A stretch of DNA of 64,000 bases from NCBI GenBank assembly GCA_024663395.1, contig JANFAH010000011.1:930001-994000 (forward strand), given 5' to 3'. Source of the stretch: Pisolithus tinctorius. Lineage: Eukaryota; Basidiomycota; Agaricomycetes; Boletales; Pisolithaceae. Within the stretch, counting starts at the first letter, position 1. The number at the start of each line of letters is the position of its first letter. The notes under the pieces were generated by a model. The model was not told the origin of the DNA. It searched no databases and worked only from the letters and a program-made list of their open reading frames with translations. Made by a program: the position numbers and the translations under genes. Positions 55,238 through 64,000 of the stretch are shown here, one piece after another.

Positions 55238-55270
55238 TGTGGGGGACTTAGATGCTGACTGTCCCTGGTC
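55238..55270. repeat. Direct repeat, left copy, around the antisense gene of element C
   Basis: TGTGGGGGACTTAGATGCTG, then ACTGTCCCTGGTCAGC, nearly repeats the sequence at 57,220-57,255. Each copy contains a short stem (GCTGACTG with CAGTCAGC, or its near match). Confidence 0.75.
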
Positions 55271-55543
55271 AGCCACATGGTGCGGAGGACATAAATAGCT
55301 TGCTGTGTGGTGATGGCAATGGTTTGGTGCCAAGGATTTGAGAACACCAGCAAGTTCTGTGTGGAAGCGAAGGAAGCATAGAGCTGAGGAACACAAGAAG
55401 GCCATTGAATGCCATGTATAGGCATCCAGACCGATGAAATAAGTGCCTCATGGCTGCTAAGTATATAATTGTTAGTGCACGGCTCAAACCTTCACATCGA
55501 TTTGACTCTTTCCCTCTCAGCAATCGCCTCTACCACATCCATC

Positions 55544-56532
55544 ATGTCTGCTAGCCATGCCCCCTGTCTCTCCCAGCTCGTATGCACAGCCACCCCCGAC
55601 CCGATCGAAGCGGAGGACAGTAAGTGTCCTAGGTCTTTGAGGCTCACAGTACTGACTGTCTTCCAGGGAGAAGTGTTCCCCCTCATCAAGTGCGGGCAAG
55701 AGCTGGGGATTGACACTAAGATAGATGCTGCGGACAGGCCCGCAGTGGCAGAGGCTGACGAGGCCTACAAGAAGTGGGTGGCCGAGGAGATTGTGTGTGG
55801 AAGGACTGATGAGGATGTGCGGATGGAAGAGGCAGTCGCACAGGCTGTTGTCAAGCAAGGTGCTAGTGCCGAGGTGCTGGTGGCAACAGAGAAAATGTTG
55901 CACGTTGAAGTGGTGTCCTGTCTGGTTCGGAAGGTAAGTGTGGAATCTGGATGGTGTGGTAGCAGCTGACACTGAAGTCCTAAGCAATCGCAGCAAATGG
56001 TGGTAGAGAGCGAAGATGAGGATGAGCCCAAGATCATTATCCCACCCAGCTCGATCCTTCACAAGATCCCCTGCATGCGGTGCATGGTGAAGAAGGCAGC
56101 TTGTACCGGACCTGTCGGGCAGACTTGTGATGGCTGTGCACGCATCAAGCAGGGGTGTGAGAAATCGAACAAGTCTGCAGGGAAGAAGATGCAGACAGGC
56201 ATGGTTACTGGTAAGTGTCCACTTTACCTCGAGAAACTTATGGCCGACATCAAGTAGCGTGGTCTGCAAAGGCTGCAAAGGCTGGTTCGTCAAAGTGGGC
56301 TGCTGCCAAGGACGACAACGACAATGACAAAGTCAAAGTGGTCGAGAGCCACATGTGTGGGAAAGGGAAGGCACCAGTGCACAATCAGCTCGATGCCAAG
56401 GTTGTAGCAGACCTCTCGCAGTTGCTGAGGCTGCTGCGAGCCAAAGCCATGGAGTCGCAGGCCGCATACCTTTGCCTGCAGGTGCACATCGATCAACTTG
56501 CTGAAGCTCTGGAGAAGATTGGGGTGGAATAG
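55544..56532 (+). CDS. Antisense gene in element C: C6 zinc-cluster-like protein, four exons, 276 aa
   Basis: Exons 55544-55619, 55671-55933, 55994-56210 and 56258-56532 join in phase to 276 aa. Introns are 46-60 nt with GTAAGT donors. Exon 3 encodes six Cys at about residues 140-168 in C-x2-C-x6-C-x7-C-x2-C-x6-C order, the spacing of fungal Zn2Cys6 DNA-binding domains (CMRCMVKKAAC, CDGCARIKQGC). The N-terminal half is acidic and helical. The C terminus is a predicted helix (LRAKAMESQAAYLCLQVHID, QLAEALEKIGVE). It lies between pol and the 3' LTR of element C, on the opposite strand. It might regulate or bind the element or be host cargo; no function is shown. The intron-1 acceptor choice is the least certain point. 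Confidence 0.68.
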
Positions 56533-56539
56533 GAATGTT

Positions 56540-57219
56540 TGTAGTTAGTTCAGATTCGTTGTACTGTCCCATCCACATGTCAGCGCATACCGTGCTAAAT
56601 ATACCACTTTGCTTGCTTCTGTGTGAAGTTGTGAATGACTGGACATGCTTGAAGATGCACTGTGGGAAAGTGCGGCCGTGGTAAGATATGGTGCGCAGGG
56701 TACTGCCTGACTTGTCTTCTTCGTGTGACTTTCAACTTCTCTCAGTGGTATGTCTTTGTGAAACAATCTTGATGGTAGGGTGTGATGAAACGTTGAAGAG
56801 AGAGCAAAGGGACTGTTTATTGGGTAATTGTGACAGTCTTTGGGTATTAATTGTAAGGAAACAGAGAATGAACTGAAAGGGAAGAAGACCAAGGGGCGCA
56901 CACTGACTGTGCGTTCGAAGAAGAAATGCATGGGGTGGTTGCAAGTATCTGCAGTATAGAGTGGCTGAAGATGGTATCAGCGAGACTAGTAAGAGAGATA
57001 GGAGAGACAGTGTGTTAGCTATATACTTATTTGGTGTGTTATTTTTCTGGACAGTTTTTGCCTTTTTGTTAGTGGTTTTTATGTTTTTTGTGTGAGGACT
57101 AGCTATCATTAGAATCACCGGACGAAACCCAGGGTGGAACAGAGCTCTCTGGACGAAACCTGGGGTAAAACAGATAAGAGGAAACGGACCATGTTTGGTA
57201 TTGGATGGAGCGAGTGGTA
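56540..57219. other. Non-coding stretch downstream of the antisense gene
   Basis: Short overlapping frames on the minus strand (56,545-57,313) carry no domain. T-rich tracts near 57,030-57,090 could belong to the 3' region of the antisense gene. Confidence 0.35.
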
Positions 57220-57258
57220 TGTGGGGGACTTTGAATGCTGACTGTCCCCAGTCAGCAC
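57220..57258. repeat. Direct repeat, right copy, around the antisense gene of element C
   Basis: TGTGGGGGACTTTGAATGCT, then GACTGTCCCCAGTCAGC, forms a stem GCTGACTG/CAGTCAGC. It lies just past the end of pol on the minus strand and nearly equals 55,238-55,270. Confidence 0.75.
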
Positions 57259-57396
57259 AGGAGAAGGAACGAGGGCAGCAGAAGAAGCCGCAGGGGGGCA
57301 GGCAAAGCTGCATAAGGAGGTACGGGTATTGTGGGAGAAGAGGGTATGGCGGAATAGCATGATGGAGAAACTGTGGATACTGGAAAGAACGGATAG

Positions 57397-57648
57397 TCAG
57401 CTGTCTGAGCCAAAGGCCTCATCATCATCAGTGGGGTCATCCTCAGCCTCTTCAAGAAGGCAGTCTAGTTCTTCATCATCCAACCCGGTAATGCGAGTCA
57501 CAGTTGTGCGGGTTTGAGACCATGGGTGGTAGGGAAGTAAATGGAATGCAGCGAAGCAGAGTTTGGAGATGGAGCCATCCAACTCGGCCAGCAGGTACGA
57601 GCCCCCAGTGGTTCGATGAAGGATGACCATGGGGCCGGTGTACCGCAG
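57397..57648 (-). pseudogene. Element C integrase C terminus
   Basis: Minus-strand reading RYTGPMVILHRTTGGSYLLA, then ELDGSISKLCFAAFHLLPYH, is a typical Ty3/gypsy integrase C-terminal region. It continues from the segment ending KTKP at 58,664 once the solo LTR is removed. It ends in an acidic tail at 57,397. Confidence 0.8.
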
Positions 57649-58662
57649 TGTGAGGAATCCGCATTCCCTGGACATGTGAGCCCCTATTATCAACCGTTCT
57701 GTGACTACTGTTACGTCTGCTCCCCTCTCACGTTCACTGTTGTTCACGCGCTGTAGGGAATGTAATTTCCCTACTAGGGGAATTGTTTTATTTTGTTCAT
57801 TTTATTTAGTTTTGATTCTAGGTGTTTTTCTGCTAGTGGTACTTAGAATTTCGCATTTTGGTTGCTTAGTCAGCCCTACCTAGCATTTGATGTAGTTAGT
57901 TTTTTTTAAAACAATAGACAAGTTACCCCAAGATGAGAGACGAGTTCGAGCAGGTCGTTTCCCTGCACCCAGACAGCCTCAGAAGCCTTCAGACGACTCC
58001 CAGGATCCTTGCCTAGGCTATAGAAGCCCCTTTTGGCCTACTCATTCCCCTCAGATAATCCATCATTCCCATCACTCATCCTCTAAATCAATTTCCTACA
58101 GCGCTACCTTCCCATGTCCTCGCTCTCTCTCGCACAATGCTATACCTGTGGCCGCTGTGCTCCGGTCGCTTCTTTTCCCTTGGACCCTTCATTTTACCAC
58201 CATCTCTGTTCCCTTTTGTTAGTAGTATACCCTCAGTCTCTGTTCCAGCTTGTCCTGTCTTATGTGTATGCCCTGTCACACGGCTTTTCCTTACTCGTAC
58301 CTTGTCTTACTTAGGTTCCAGGTTTGCCCGGACTATAAAACCCTGTACTTAGGTACAGAATGATACCTTTTGGCACTCGGAAGGTCACTGTGAGTTTCCT
58401 TTACACTTTGTCTACACCGCACATCTCGCATTCCACTGCGCACAAACTACATATACTGCTTGCACCACTCGCATTGCCAGTACTATTCCGCGGACCATGC
58501 CGTGCATGTCACGAACCACTACTGCTACAAAGTGCTGGGTCTCACCTTCTAGTCTCGACAGTCCAGAATCCCTTGGGATGAGCAATTTGTTCCCTTCATT
58601 TTTTATTGTTGTTATCTAAGCCATCTAGCTTGTATTATACAGCTATTTGGATTTTTCCTACA
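57649..58662 (+). mobile_element. Solo LTR of the element C family, inserted in C's integrase in opposite orientation
   Basis: Starts TGTGAGGAATCCGCATTCCC and ends ATTTTTCCTACA on the plus strand, opposite to the host element. The flanks GCAG (left) and GCGG (right) look like one 4-bp duplication with a single G-to-A change at a CpG. Removing the insert joins KTKP to RYTGP in frame. Without the 349-bp insert it is about 660 bp, equal to the LTR at 41,310. Confidence 0.82.
57752..58100. mobile_element. 349-bp LTR-like element inside the solo LTR
   Basis: The ends TGTAGGGAA and TTTCCTACA are inverted repeats of each other, flanked by GCGC on both sides (57748-57751 and 58101-58104). The corresponding position in the LTR at 41,310-41,965 (near 41,868) lacks it. 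A poly-T/TTTTAAAA tract lies near 57,900 and a TATAGAAGCC box near 58,020. It is probably a solo LTR of another family; a MITE is possible. Confidence 0.8.
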
Positions 58663-59236
58663 GCGGCTTTGTCTTCCAGTTCAGTTCTTTTTCTATGCAG
58701 GAGTTGCAGACAAGCATGAGGGTGCCGGGAGCGAAGTTATGGTCTTTAATGTGATGCTGATAAGCGGTTTCGAACTGCTGGATAGACTGGAAGCATGCAC
58801 GGAGGACATTATCATGGACCTGGTCTAGGTCATCCTGACACTTCTGTAACTGGCACACATGCCAAGCAATCAGTTCTGTGGTAGTCAGTGGTGTTGCATC
58901 ATCATGGGATAGGGGTAGGAGGAAGGTAGCCTCAGCGAGATCAAATGGAAACAGTGGCTTGACACCATGCACCATGAAGTAAGGGGACAAACCCGTAGAC
59001 TTCAGAATGGTGACCCGCTCAGCCCAGAAGATGGAGTGCACAATGGTGTGCCAGCAGCGATCATCGTTCTCGCAGCTCTTCATGATAGCCTTGCAAACAT
59101 CATAGTGGCGATGCTCTACAATGCCATTAGCCTGAGAGTTGTAAGGACTGTGGACAGTGGGACAAGCCATCAGGGCCAGCATGCCTGTCCACAGGAACAT
59201 GGACAAGTTTGAACGAGAACAGGAGGATGCCAGCAA
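58663..59236 (-). pseudogene. Element C integrase, 3' core fragment
   Basis: Minus-strand frame with SPYNSQANGIVEHRHYDVCK holds the catalytic Glu region (NG-x-x-E). WAERVTILKSTGLSPYFMVH and PFDLAEATFLLP follow. The HHCC finger and both catalytic Asp are absent: the frame joins an RNase H-like end at about 59,155, which shows an internal deletion. Confidence 0.78.
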
Positions 59237-59579
59237 TCCAGTGATTGATCGTTGCGTTAGGCTGCAGATCTGGGTTATTTATCATGCCCTTAATATACTT
59301 TGCATCTACCTCCACAGTGAAGTTAGCAAGACCAAAGATGTATACACATACCATGCGGAAGAGACCATACAACTCAAGCTTAGCCTGAGAGTAGCGGCTT
59401 TCCACTTCATTGAGGGTGATGGATCTGAAGCGACTTGGGTACTGTCTGCCATCTTCGCTGAGCTGGTAGAGGATGTAGCCAACTGCGATGACCGATGTGT
59501 CAACTGCTAAAATTACTTCGTGGCCACACTCATAGTCAATCCTTTGGAGTGCAGGGGACTGTACAATTTTGTCCTTGAG
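59155..59579 (-). pseudogene. Element C RNase H remnant
   Basis: The minus strand reads MESRYSQAKLELYGLFRMVC, FTVEVDAKYIKGMINNPDLQ, INHWIAGILLFSFKLVHVPV and DRHAGPDGLSH. This is the usual RNase H end of basidiomycete gypsy elements, with frame changes upstream. Confidence 0.7.
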
Positions 59580-60580
59580 TCATTGCATGGCAGTGCGTTG
59601 TGGTTCGTCCCATGTGAATGAGACATCTTTCTGTGTGAGTGCAACCAGCGGCCACATGATCTTGGTGAAGTCTTTGATGAAGATGCGTAGCACACTGCAG
59701 ACACCGAGGAAACTGCGAACCTGAGTCAGGTTGCAGCACTTGGGCCAGTCGCAGATCTTCTGCACTTTGCTTTCTTCAGGAATGCGACCTTCAAAGGTGC
59801 ACTTGTGGCCAACGATCACAGCGGATGGAGCGGCTAGCACAAACTTCTTTGCTGAGACAGTGGCTCCAACATTCTGCAAATGCTGAAGGATATGGTTAAT
59901 GACTATACAGTGGTTCCAGATAAATTTCTGAATCCCAGGATTCTCTGGGATAGTCTCATAGGACCCGTCTGCGCGCTGATAGTGGGTGGTCTCAGATTTT
60001 ACGGGGACGTCATCTATGAAGGGCAAGGTATGATGTGGGATCTCATCCTGGAGAACAAATGCAGTATCTCCCTGGTATACCTGTACCACATTCGCATGAC
60101 CTTGTGGCAGAGTAGTAAGCCGATGCGGTCTGAGCGGGGTACCGAAGGTGGTGAGGTTGTGGGAATCGACATGAAGTGCGCACTGGTCATACCCGGAGTA
60201 GAGGTCCATCATCGCATATACCACATACCCAGCAAAGGATTCTGCAAGATGTTCTATGAAGGGCAGAATGGATGCATCACAGATGGGCACTGCATTCAGG
60301 GGCTGTAAGTCATGCACAAGGCGAAGAGACTTTCCGTCTTTCTTTACTATGCAGAACCAGCAGGAGTGGTAAGCTGCTGTAGAAGGTTCATACATGCCAG
60401 ACTTGATGTGATCTTTAATCATGTCTATGACTTGGGCATGTATCACATTCGGGATAGGGATGTTGCATTGGACCCAAGGCATGTGCAGAATTGTAGGGAT
60501 CTTTACAGGTGGGAAGTAACGTTCATCTAGGTGTCTGTGCTCTGTAATGTCCCATGCAAATGTGGGCTCATGGACTGAGA
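59580..60580 (-). pseudogene. Element C reverse transcriptase
   Basis: Open from about 60,570 (HEPTFAWDITEHRHLDERYF) through HSCWFCIVKKDGKSLRLVHD, MMDLYSGYDQCALHVDSHNL and LPQGHANVVQVYQGD. The catalytic box FIDDVPVKSE has both Asp retained. It continues through VGHKCTFEGRIPEESKVQKI and VRSFLGVCSVLRIFIKDFTK to a stop at 59,580. The DDVPVK context marks a basidiomycete gypsy lineage different from B. This domain itself has no stop. Confidence 0.85.
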
Positions 60581-60584
60581 TGAG

Positions 60585-61207
60585 CTAAGTCACGAGCTTA
60601 AGTTCTTCTGGCCAAAGCCAATCTGCAGGATTGAGGTCAAGTTCCGCAGCCCATTTGGCAGTGAAGTGGATGCCCAGAGCGAAGTCTGGTGGATGGGTTG
60701 GAAGTGGTTGGAGACCAGCGAGCAGATTGTCAGGCAGGCTGCGCACAATGCAGTATTCTTCTGCCATTGGGGCAGGTACCATCCAAACTTTCTTGGCAAC
60801 TGGCTTGTAAATGAGAGTGCGAACCGCAGGATCTAGTTGGTAAATGCTGCTGAATGCGGCTATAGCAGAGGGGGTTAGTATTGTCTGAGTGGAAGAGAGG
60901 AAAGCGAAAGCAGGCAAGGGTATTCCAGTGGTTATGTTCCATGGTATGGGTGCCATGGGCAAAGGGAAGTTCGTTGAAGTGAAGGCTAGTGATGATACTG
61001 TAGTGCTGAGGAACAGATAACAGCAGCTAAACAGGAAACAGGACATCTTAGTAGGCTCTCCCTGACCATTTGGTGGATCATCGATATTCAAAAACCCCAT
61101 TCAACTATACTTTGGTGGCTATGGCAGTGCTTGCTGCACTTGCAGTGTGGACAGCCCTTGCGCCACAGGCATGTGGGCAAAGTGTACTTGTGGCCATCAT
61201 TTGGGTC
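60585..61207 (-). pseudogene. Element C spacer between protease and RT
   Basis: A 171-codon frame (61,100-60,585) carries a hydrophobic stretch (SCFLFSCCYLFLSTTVSSLA) and ends PPDFALGIHFTAKWAAELDL, NPADWLWPEELKLV. Similar W-x-PEE-x-KL segments occur just before RT in related elements. It is separated from protease and RT by frame breaks. Confidence 0.5.
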
Positions 61208-62038
61208 TCAGAGAGTGATCCACTGTCTGCCATCAGGATAATCGTTTGTTACCGCACTCATAAGGCAAATGAACAGACATCCAAGGAGCATGTCAAAGTT
61301 GGCATGTTCAATTACTTGAACCTGCAGCATGACTGGCCCAGCTCTGAAGTTGAGTTTCAGGTTTTCTAGAATGCCTACAGTAGTGTCTTTAGACATATTA
61401 GCAGATGTCATAGTCATGAGATGATCACAGCGCAATGGGAGCCCGATCTTTTCCCAAATGTGCCTGGGCATGGCAACAATTTCCAAACCGGAATCTAGTA
61501 TGCAGTTGATTGTGATGTCGGTCCCAGGGACCTTGGCTTTGATGCAACGGAGCAGCAGAGTGTGGTGGGCTACGATGGAGCCGTTGTCACCACAGATAAT
61601 GTGGTCTCCGTATTCACGCGCAGTTCTTTGAGGATCGTGGCTGGTCAGTTCATTCACTTGTACTCCTTCTTCATCGTCACTACGAACTACCTCAATCTTG
61701 TTTGTGGTGACACGTTTCACCATGGTGATGTCTCTGAACTGTTTGTGAAACTCTGGGGCTACTGCAAATAATTCTTTGACTGGCATGGCAATGCTGGTTT
61801 CGAGTACGCACTCCATGATATGCTTGGGCATGGCTTTGTCTTTGAGAGGGAACAAGTAACGATACTGGTTTTGATTGTGAGCTGCTGGGTACGGTGTCTG
61901 TGATGGAACAATTGCCATGGGAATGGGATCCTTGCGTGTGGGCATCGGAGCCAGACTAGTTGGAGGAACATATGGTTTTGTAGCAGTGGATGTTGGTGCA
62001 GGTGTAGAGGGCTTGGATGCCTGGCGAGTGGCACACAA
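61208..62038 (-). pseudogene. Element C protease region
   Basis: The D-S-G motif is present (INCILDSGLEIVAMPRHIWE), with the later block FDMLLGCLF. The upstream part reads KHIMECVLETSIAMPVKELF and APEFHKQFRDI, as in related gypsy polyproteins. The catalytic Asp is intact. Confidence 0.8.
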
Positions 62039-62125
62039 ACTTTGAACACCAGGGGAAATGATTTCCTCTTCGACAGTGGCTGTGCATGGGTTGACTCATG
62101 GAGGGTTGGCAGGACATGCCATGGG

Positions 62126-63905
62126 TCAAGCTGTGATTTCAACTCCATCAAAGTGGGCTTTCTTTCCATGGGGAATGACTGCTCCCTTGTTACCTTTATC
62201 CGCTTGGTAGGTAGCCCAAGCTTGAGTGACATATGCTTGGAAGTCAGGGTCGGCTAAGTCTGCAACAGGTTCATCAGCATCTTGGACGGTGTTTAAGAAG
62301 GCAGAAAGCTGGATCTCCAACTGCATGTCAACTTCAGGATGAGCAATGCAGAAGAGGTTAGCGGTGCCTTGCATGGAGCAGCAGGAGTCGCAGTGTGTGT
62401 GCTGGCCTGGTCTCTGTCAGCCATGACATGGTCAACAGCCTCTCTCAGTGAGTTACACTCAGGGAAGTGTGGAATTTGGCTTCTGTCTGCAAGATAGAGG
62501 CAGTTGTCTGTACCTCTCGAGATCTTACCGGCATGGATATAAACTTCAATGAGTGCGCACATTCCTGTCCAGTGGTTGGGGTCTGCACAGAAACCACAGC
62601 TGGGTCTGCATTGCTGCGGCGGAGGCTGCATCTGGAAGTTGTATTCCTGTTTAACAACAGTACCAGCAGGTGGCACCTGCGGCATGCAGCTGGTGAGGCT
62701 GCAGTACCCATCATCGGTACTGCGCTACGAAGAGTGGATCCTGTCAGCAGGAACTTGGTGGCTTTGACGACTTCTGCAAGTGGGTATGGATCATCAGGGT
62801 GGAGGTCGGTGCAGACTATGGAGAGTCGATGACAAATACAGTCTGTGATGGCCCTCGGGAAGCCATTCAGGAACATGGAATCCCATTCTGTCTCTGCAAG
62901 CTTTTTAGTTTTAATGAGCAGGGCAGAAATCTTAGCGAATTTCCACTGGTATTCTCTGAGGTCATCCTGGTTCCGCATAGGCTTGGACTGATATTCTTCG
63001 ATGAGGTACTGCAAGTCTGCATGGCAGTAGCAGTTGTCACCCTCGCAGCCAGGGTACAAACCCTTAACAGCGACTACAAAGGCATCCCAGTCATCAGCCG
63101 TGGGAGCGGCTTCCGGAAGTGTTTGCCAGACCTTGGCTTCTTCGAGGTCAGTGTAGCAGATTGCAGCTCTGATCTTGCCATGGTCATCAAGAGCAGCGAG
63201 AGTACCAAGGAAGTCGATGTCTTCAAGGTAGCGTGGAAGCTGTGTGGGAGAATCTCCACTAAATTTAGGTGAGTTTTGTGTACCGCAGAGCGGCATCTGA
63301 AACTGAGGATTAGCCATTGGTGGGTTAACCTGTGGTGGCAGTGCCGGATTGGTAATGGGTGGAACAGGTATTGGTTGTGGGTGTGAAGTGGTTGGTATAG
63401 TGCGCGAGCGAGCTGGCGGAAGTGTTGGCAGGTTACTAATTGGCTGATGGGTGGTCTGCGACCAAGTGAGTGGTTGCGGCAGTGTGGTGGATGGAACTGA
63501 GAGTCTGGGTATAGATTTGGAGGCATCAAAGAGACAGGAAAAAGAGGGCGGTGGTGATGATGAATCAGATGATGTGATGGGTGTTAAAGGTGATGGCAGG
63601 GTTTCAGGCCTTCGGGGAGTCAAGTGGATAAAGCCACTGGGAAAATCAGGGGCAGTGAGATCTAGGTGATCCGACGCGACAGATATCTGATCTTCCAAAA
63701 TATCAGGAGGAGTGATCGTGGGTAGTACCCATGGAATGTCAGCAGGTAATTGTGCATGATCCGGTGTTATGGGTGAAACAGGGCAGAAAATGTCAGAGTC
63801 TTCTGACAGGTTGAGATTGCAAAAGTGCAGGTGTAAATTTTCTAGTTCAGTGCATTCGGCGGTGCGCCTGAGTGACCTTCTGGAAGCGACAGCAGAACCC
63901 CTCAC
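62126..63905 (-). pseudogene. Element C gag with frameshifts near its 3' end
   Basis: The long frame starts at 63,905, 13 bp inside the LTR. A Pro/Ser-rich N-terminal half is followed by a capsid (EDIDFLGTLAALDDHGKIRA, ICYTDLEEAKVWQTLPEAAP, LREYQWKFAKISALLIKTKK). Near 62,700 the frame switches. The zinc knuckle CGFCADPNHWTGMC is read in a second frame (62,685-62,293), and further segments (DADEPVADLADPDFQAYVTQ) in a third. These small indels probably inactivate the polyprotein, unless introns or frameshifting compensate. Confidence 0.78.
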
Positions 63906-63918
63906 AGTGGGCTCCAGT

Positions 63919-64000
63919 TGTAGGAAAAGTCCAAGTAGCTGTATAATATGAGCTAGATGGCTTAGATAACAACAATAAAAAATGAAGGGAATGAATTGTT
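63919..64000 (-). repeat. 5' LTR of element C, first 82 bp visible
   Basis: Identical for 82 bp to 41,310-41,391. It continues past the window end. On the minus strand it ends TTTTCCTACA, followed by the leader ACTGGAGCCCACTGTGAGG, which may include the primer-binding site. Confidence 0.85.

Larger units (their letters stand above)
41310..64000 (-). mobile_element. Element C: minus-strand Ty3/gypsy retrotransposon with nested insertions; extends beyond the window
   Basis: The 3' LTR is 41310-41965. The start of the other LTR lies at 63,919 and runs off the window. The first 82 bp of both (TGTAGGAAAAGTCCAAGTAG onward) are identical and in the same orientation. The leader begins right inside 63,918 and gag starts at 63,905. 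Coding order on the minus strand is gag, protease, RT, RNase H remnant, integrase remnant. Nested insertions are B1 (41968-55237), B2 within B1, the foldback within B2, and a solo LTR with its own insert at 57649-58662. An antisense gene occupies the space between pol and the 3' LTR. Confidence 0.8.

Noticed and set aside
62467..63669. Plus-strand ORFs of 120-157 codons opposite element C gag
   Set aside because: Antisense shadows of gag. No splice structure or domain, unlike the antisense gene at 55.5-56.5 kb.
58663..63918. A DIRS-like element bounded by inverted repeats
   Set aside because: The C-family LTRs at 57,649 and 63,919 are in opposite orientation, which suggested DIRS. But the left one sits inside the integrase frame with its own target duplication, the coding part has DDE-type integrase features and no tyrosine recombinase, and a same-orientation LTR exists at 41,310.

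Overview
This window is a nuclear segment of a filamentous basidiomycete, most likely an agaricomycete. The evidence is short GT-AG introns of about 45-90 nt, Tma22/DENR and phospholipase C genes with fungal domain order, a U6 snRNA gene, a PIF/Harbinger transposon with a Myb/SANT partner, a DUF6532-type gene, and abundant Ty3/gypsy chromoviruses. The species cannot be fixed from the sequence alone.

Region 1 (1-15.2 kb) is a gene-amplification mosaic. Four intact four-exon genes (A, B, C, D; B inverted) encode 153-aa proteins resembling mushroom beta-trefoil protease inhibitors of MEROPS family I66 (clitocypin/cospin type). Their promoters, 5' flanks and 3' flanks recur as orphan or truncated modules. 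Within this stretch lie an unrelated proline/serine-rich gene, TMA22, a U6 snRNA and a truncated pseudogene copy of the gene at 19.6-20.7 kb.

Region 2 (15.2-19.4 kb) is a complete 4,181-bp PIF/Harbinger DNA transposon with perfect 25-bp terminal inverted repeats and two convergent, apparently intact three-exon genes (SANT-like protein and DDE transposase).

Region 3 (19.4-26.2 kb) is ordinary genic DNA: a basic low-complexity protein, a small uncharacterised agaricomycete protein family member, and a nine-exon PLC1-type phospholipase C of 1,031 aa with two GC-AG introns.

Region 4 (26.3-41.3 kb) is AT-richer and visibly poor in CpG. It holds retroelement debris, a DUF6532-type gene, a Plavaka-like fragment cut by an LTR, and a degenerate Ty3/gypsy chromovirus (element A). 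Element A's pol has many TGA stops, yet it carries an intact 389-aa third ORF whose ATG overlaps the pol stop.

Region 5 (41.3-64 kb) is one deeply nested structure. A minus-strand Ty3/gypsy element (C) runs from its 3' LTR at 41,310 past the window end. Near its 3' LTR it was split by chromovirus B1 (TSD ACACC), whose integrase was split by a second copy, B2 (TSD GTTAG), whose gag was split by a TA-flanked foldback element with about 570-bp near-identical arms. Separately, C's integrase was split by an opposite-orientation solo LTR of its own family, itself split by a 349-bp LTR-like element (TSD GCGC). Between C's pol and its 3' LTR lies an intact, spliced, antisense gene with an exact Zn2Cys6 cysteine spacing, flanked by a direct duplication. 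B1 and B2 share a gag-pol overlap with a correctly phased G_GGA_AAA slippery heptamer.

The region is dominated by duplication and transposon nesting rather than by a pathway. The best candidates for new biology are the antisense C6 gene in element C, the overlapping third ORF in element A, and the foldback element that carries the same ORF in both arms.
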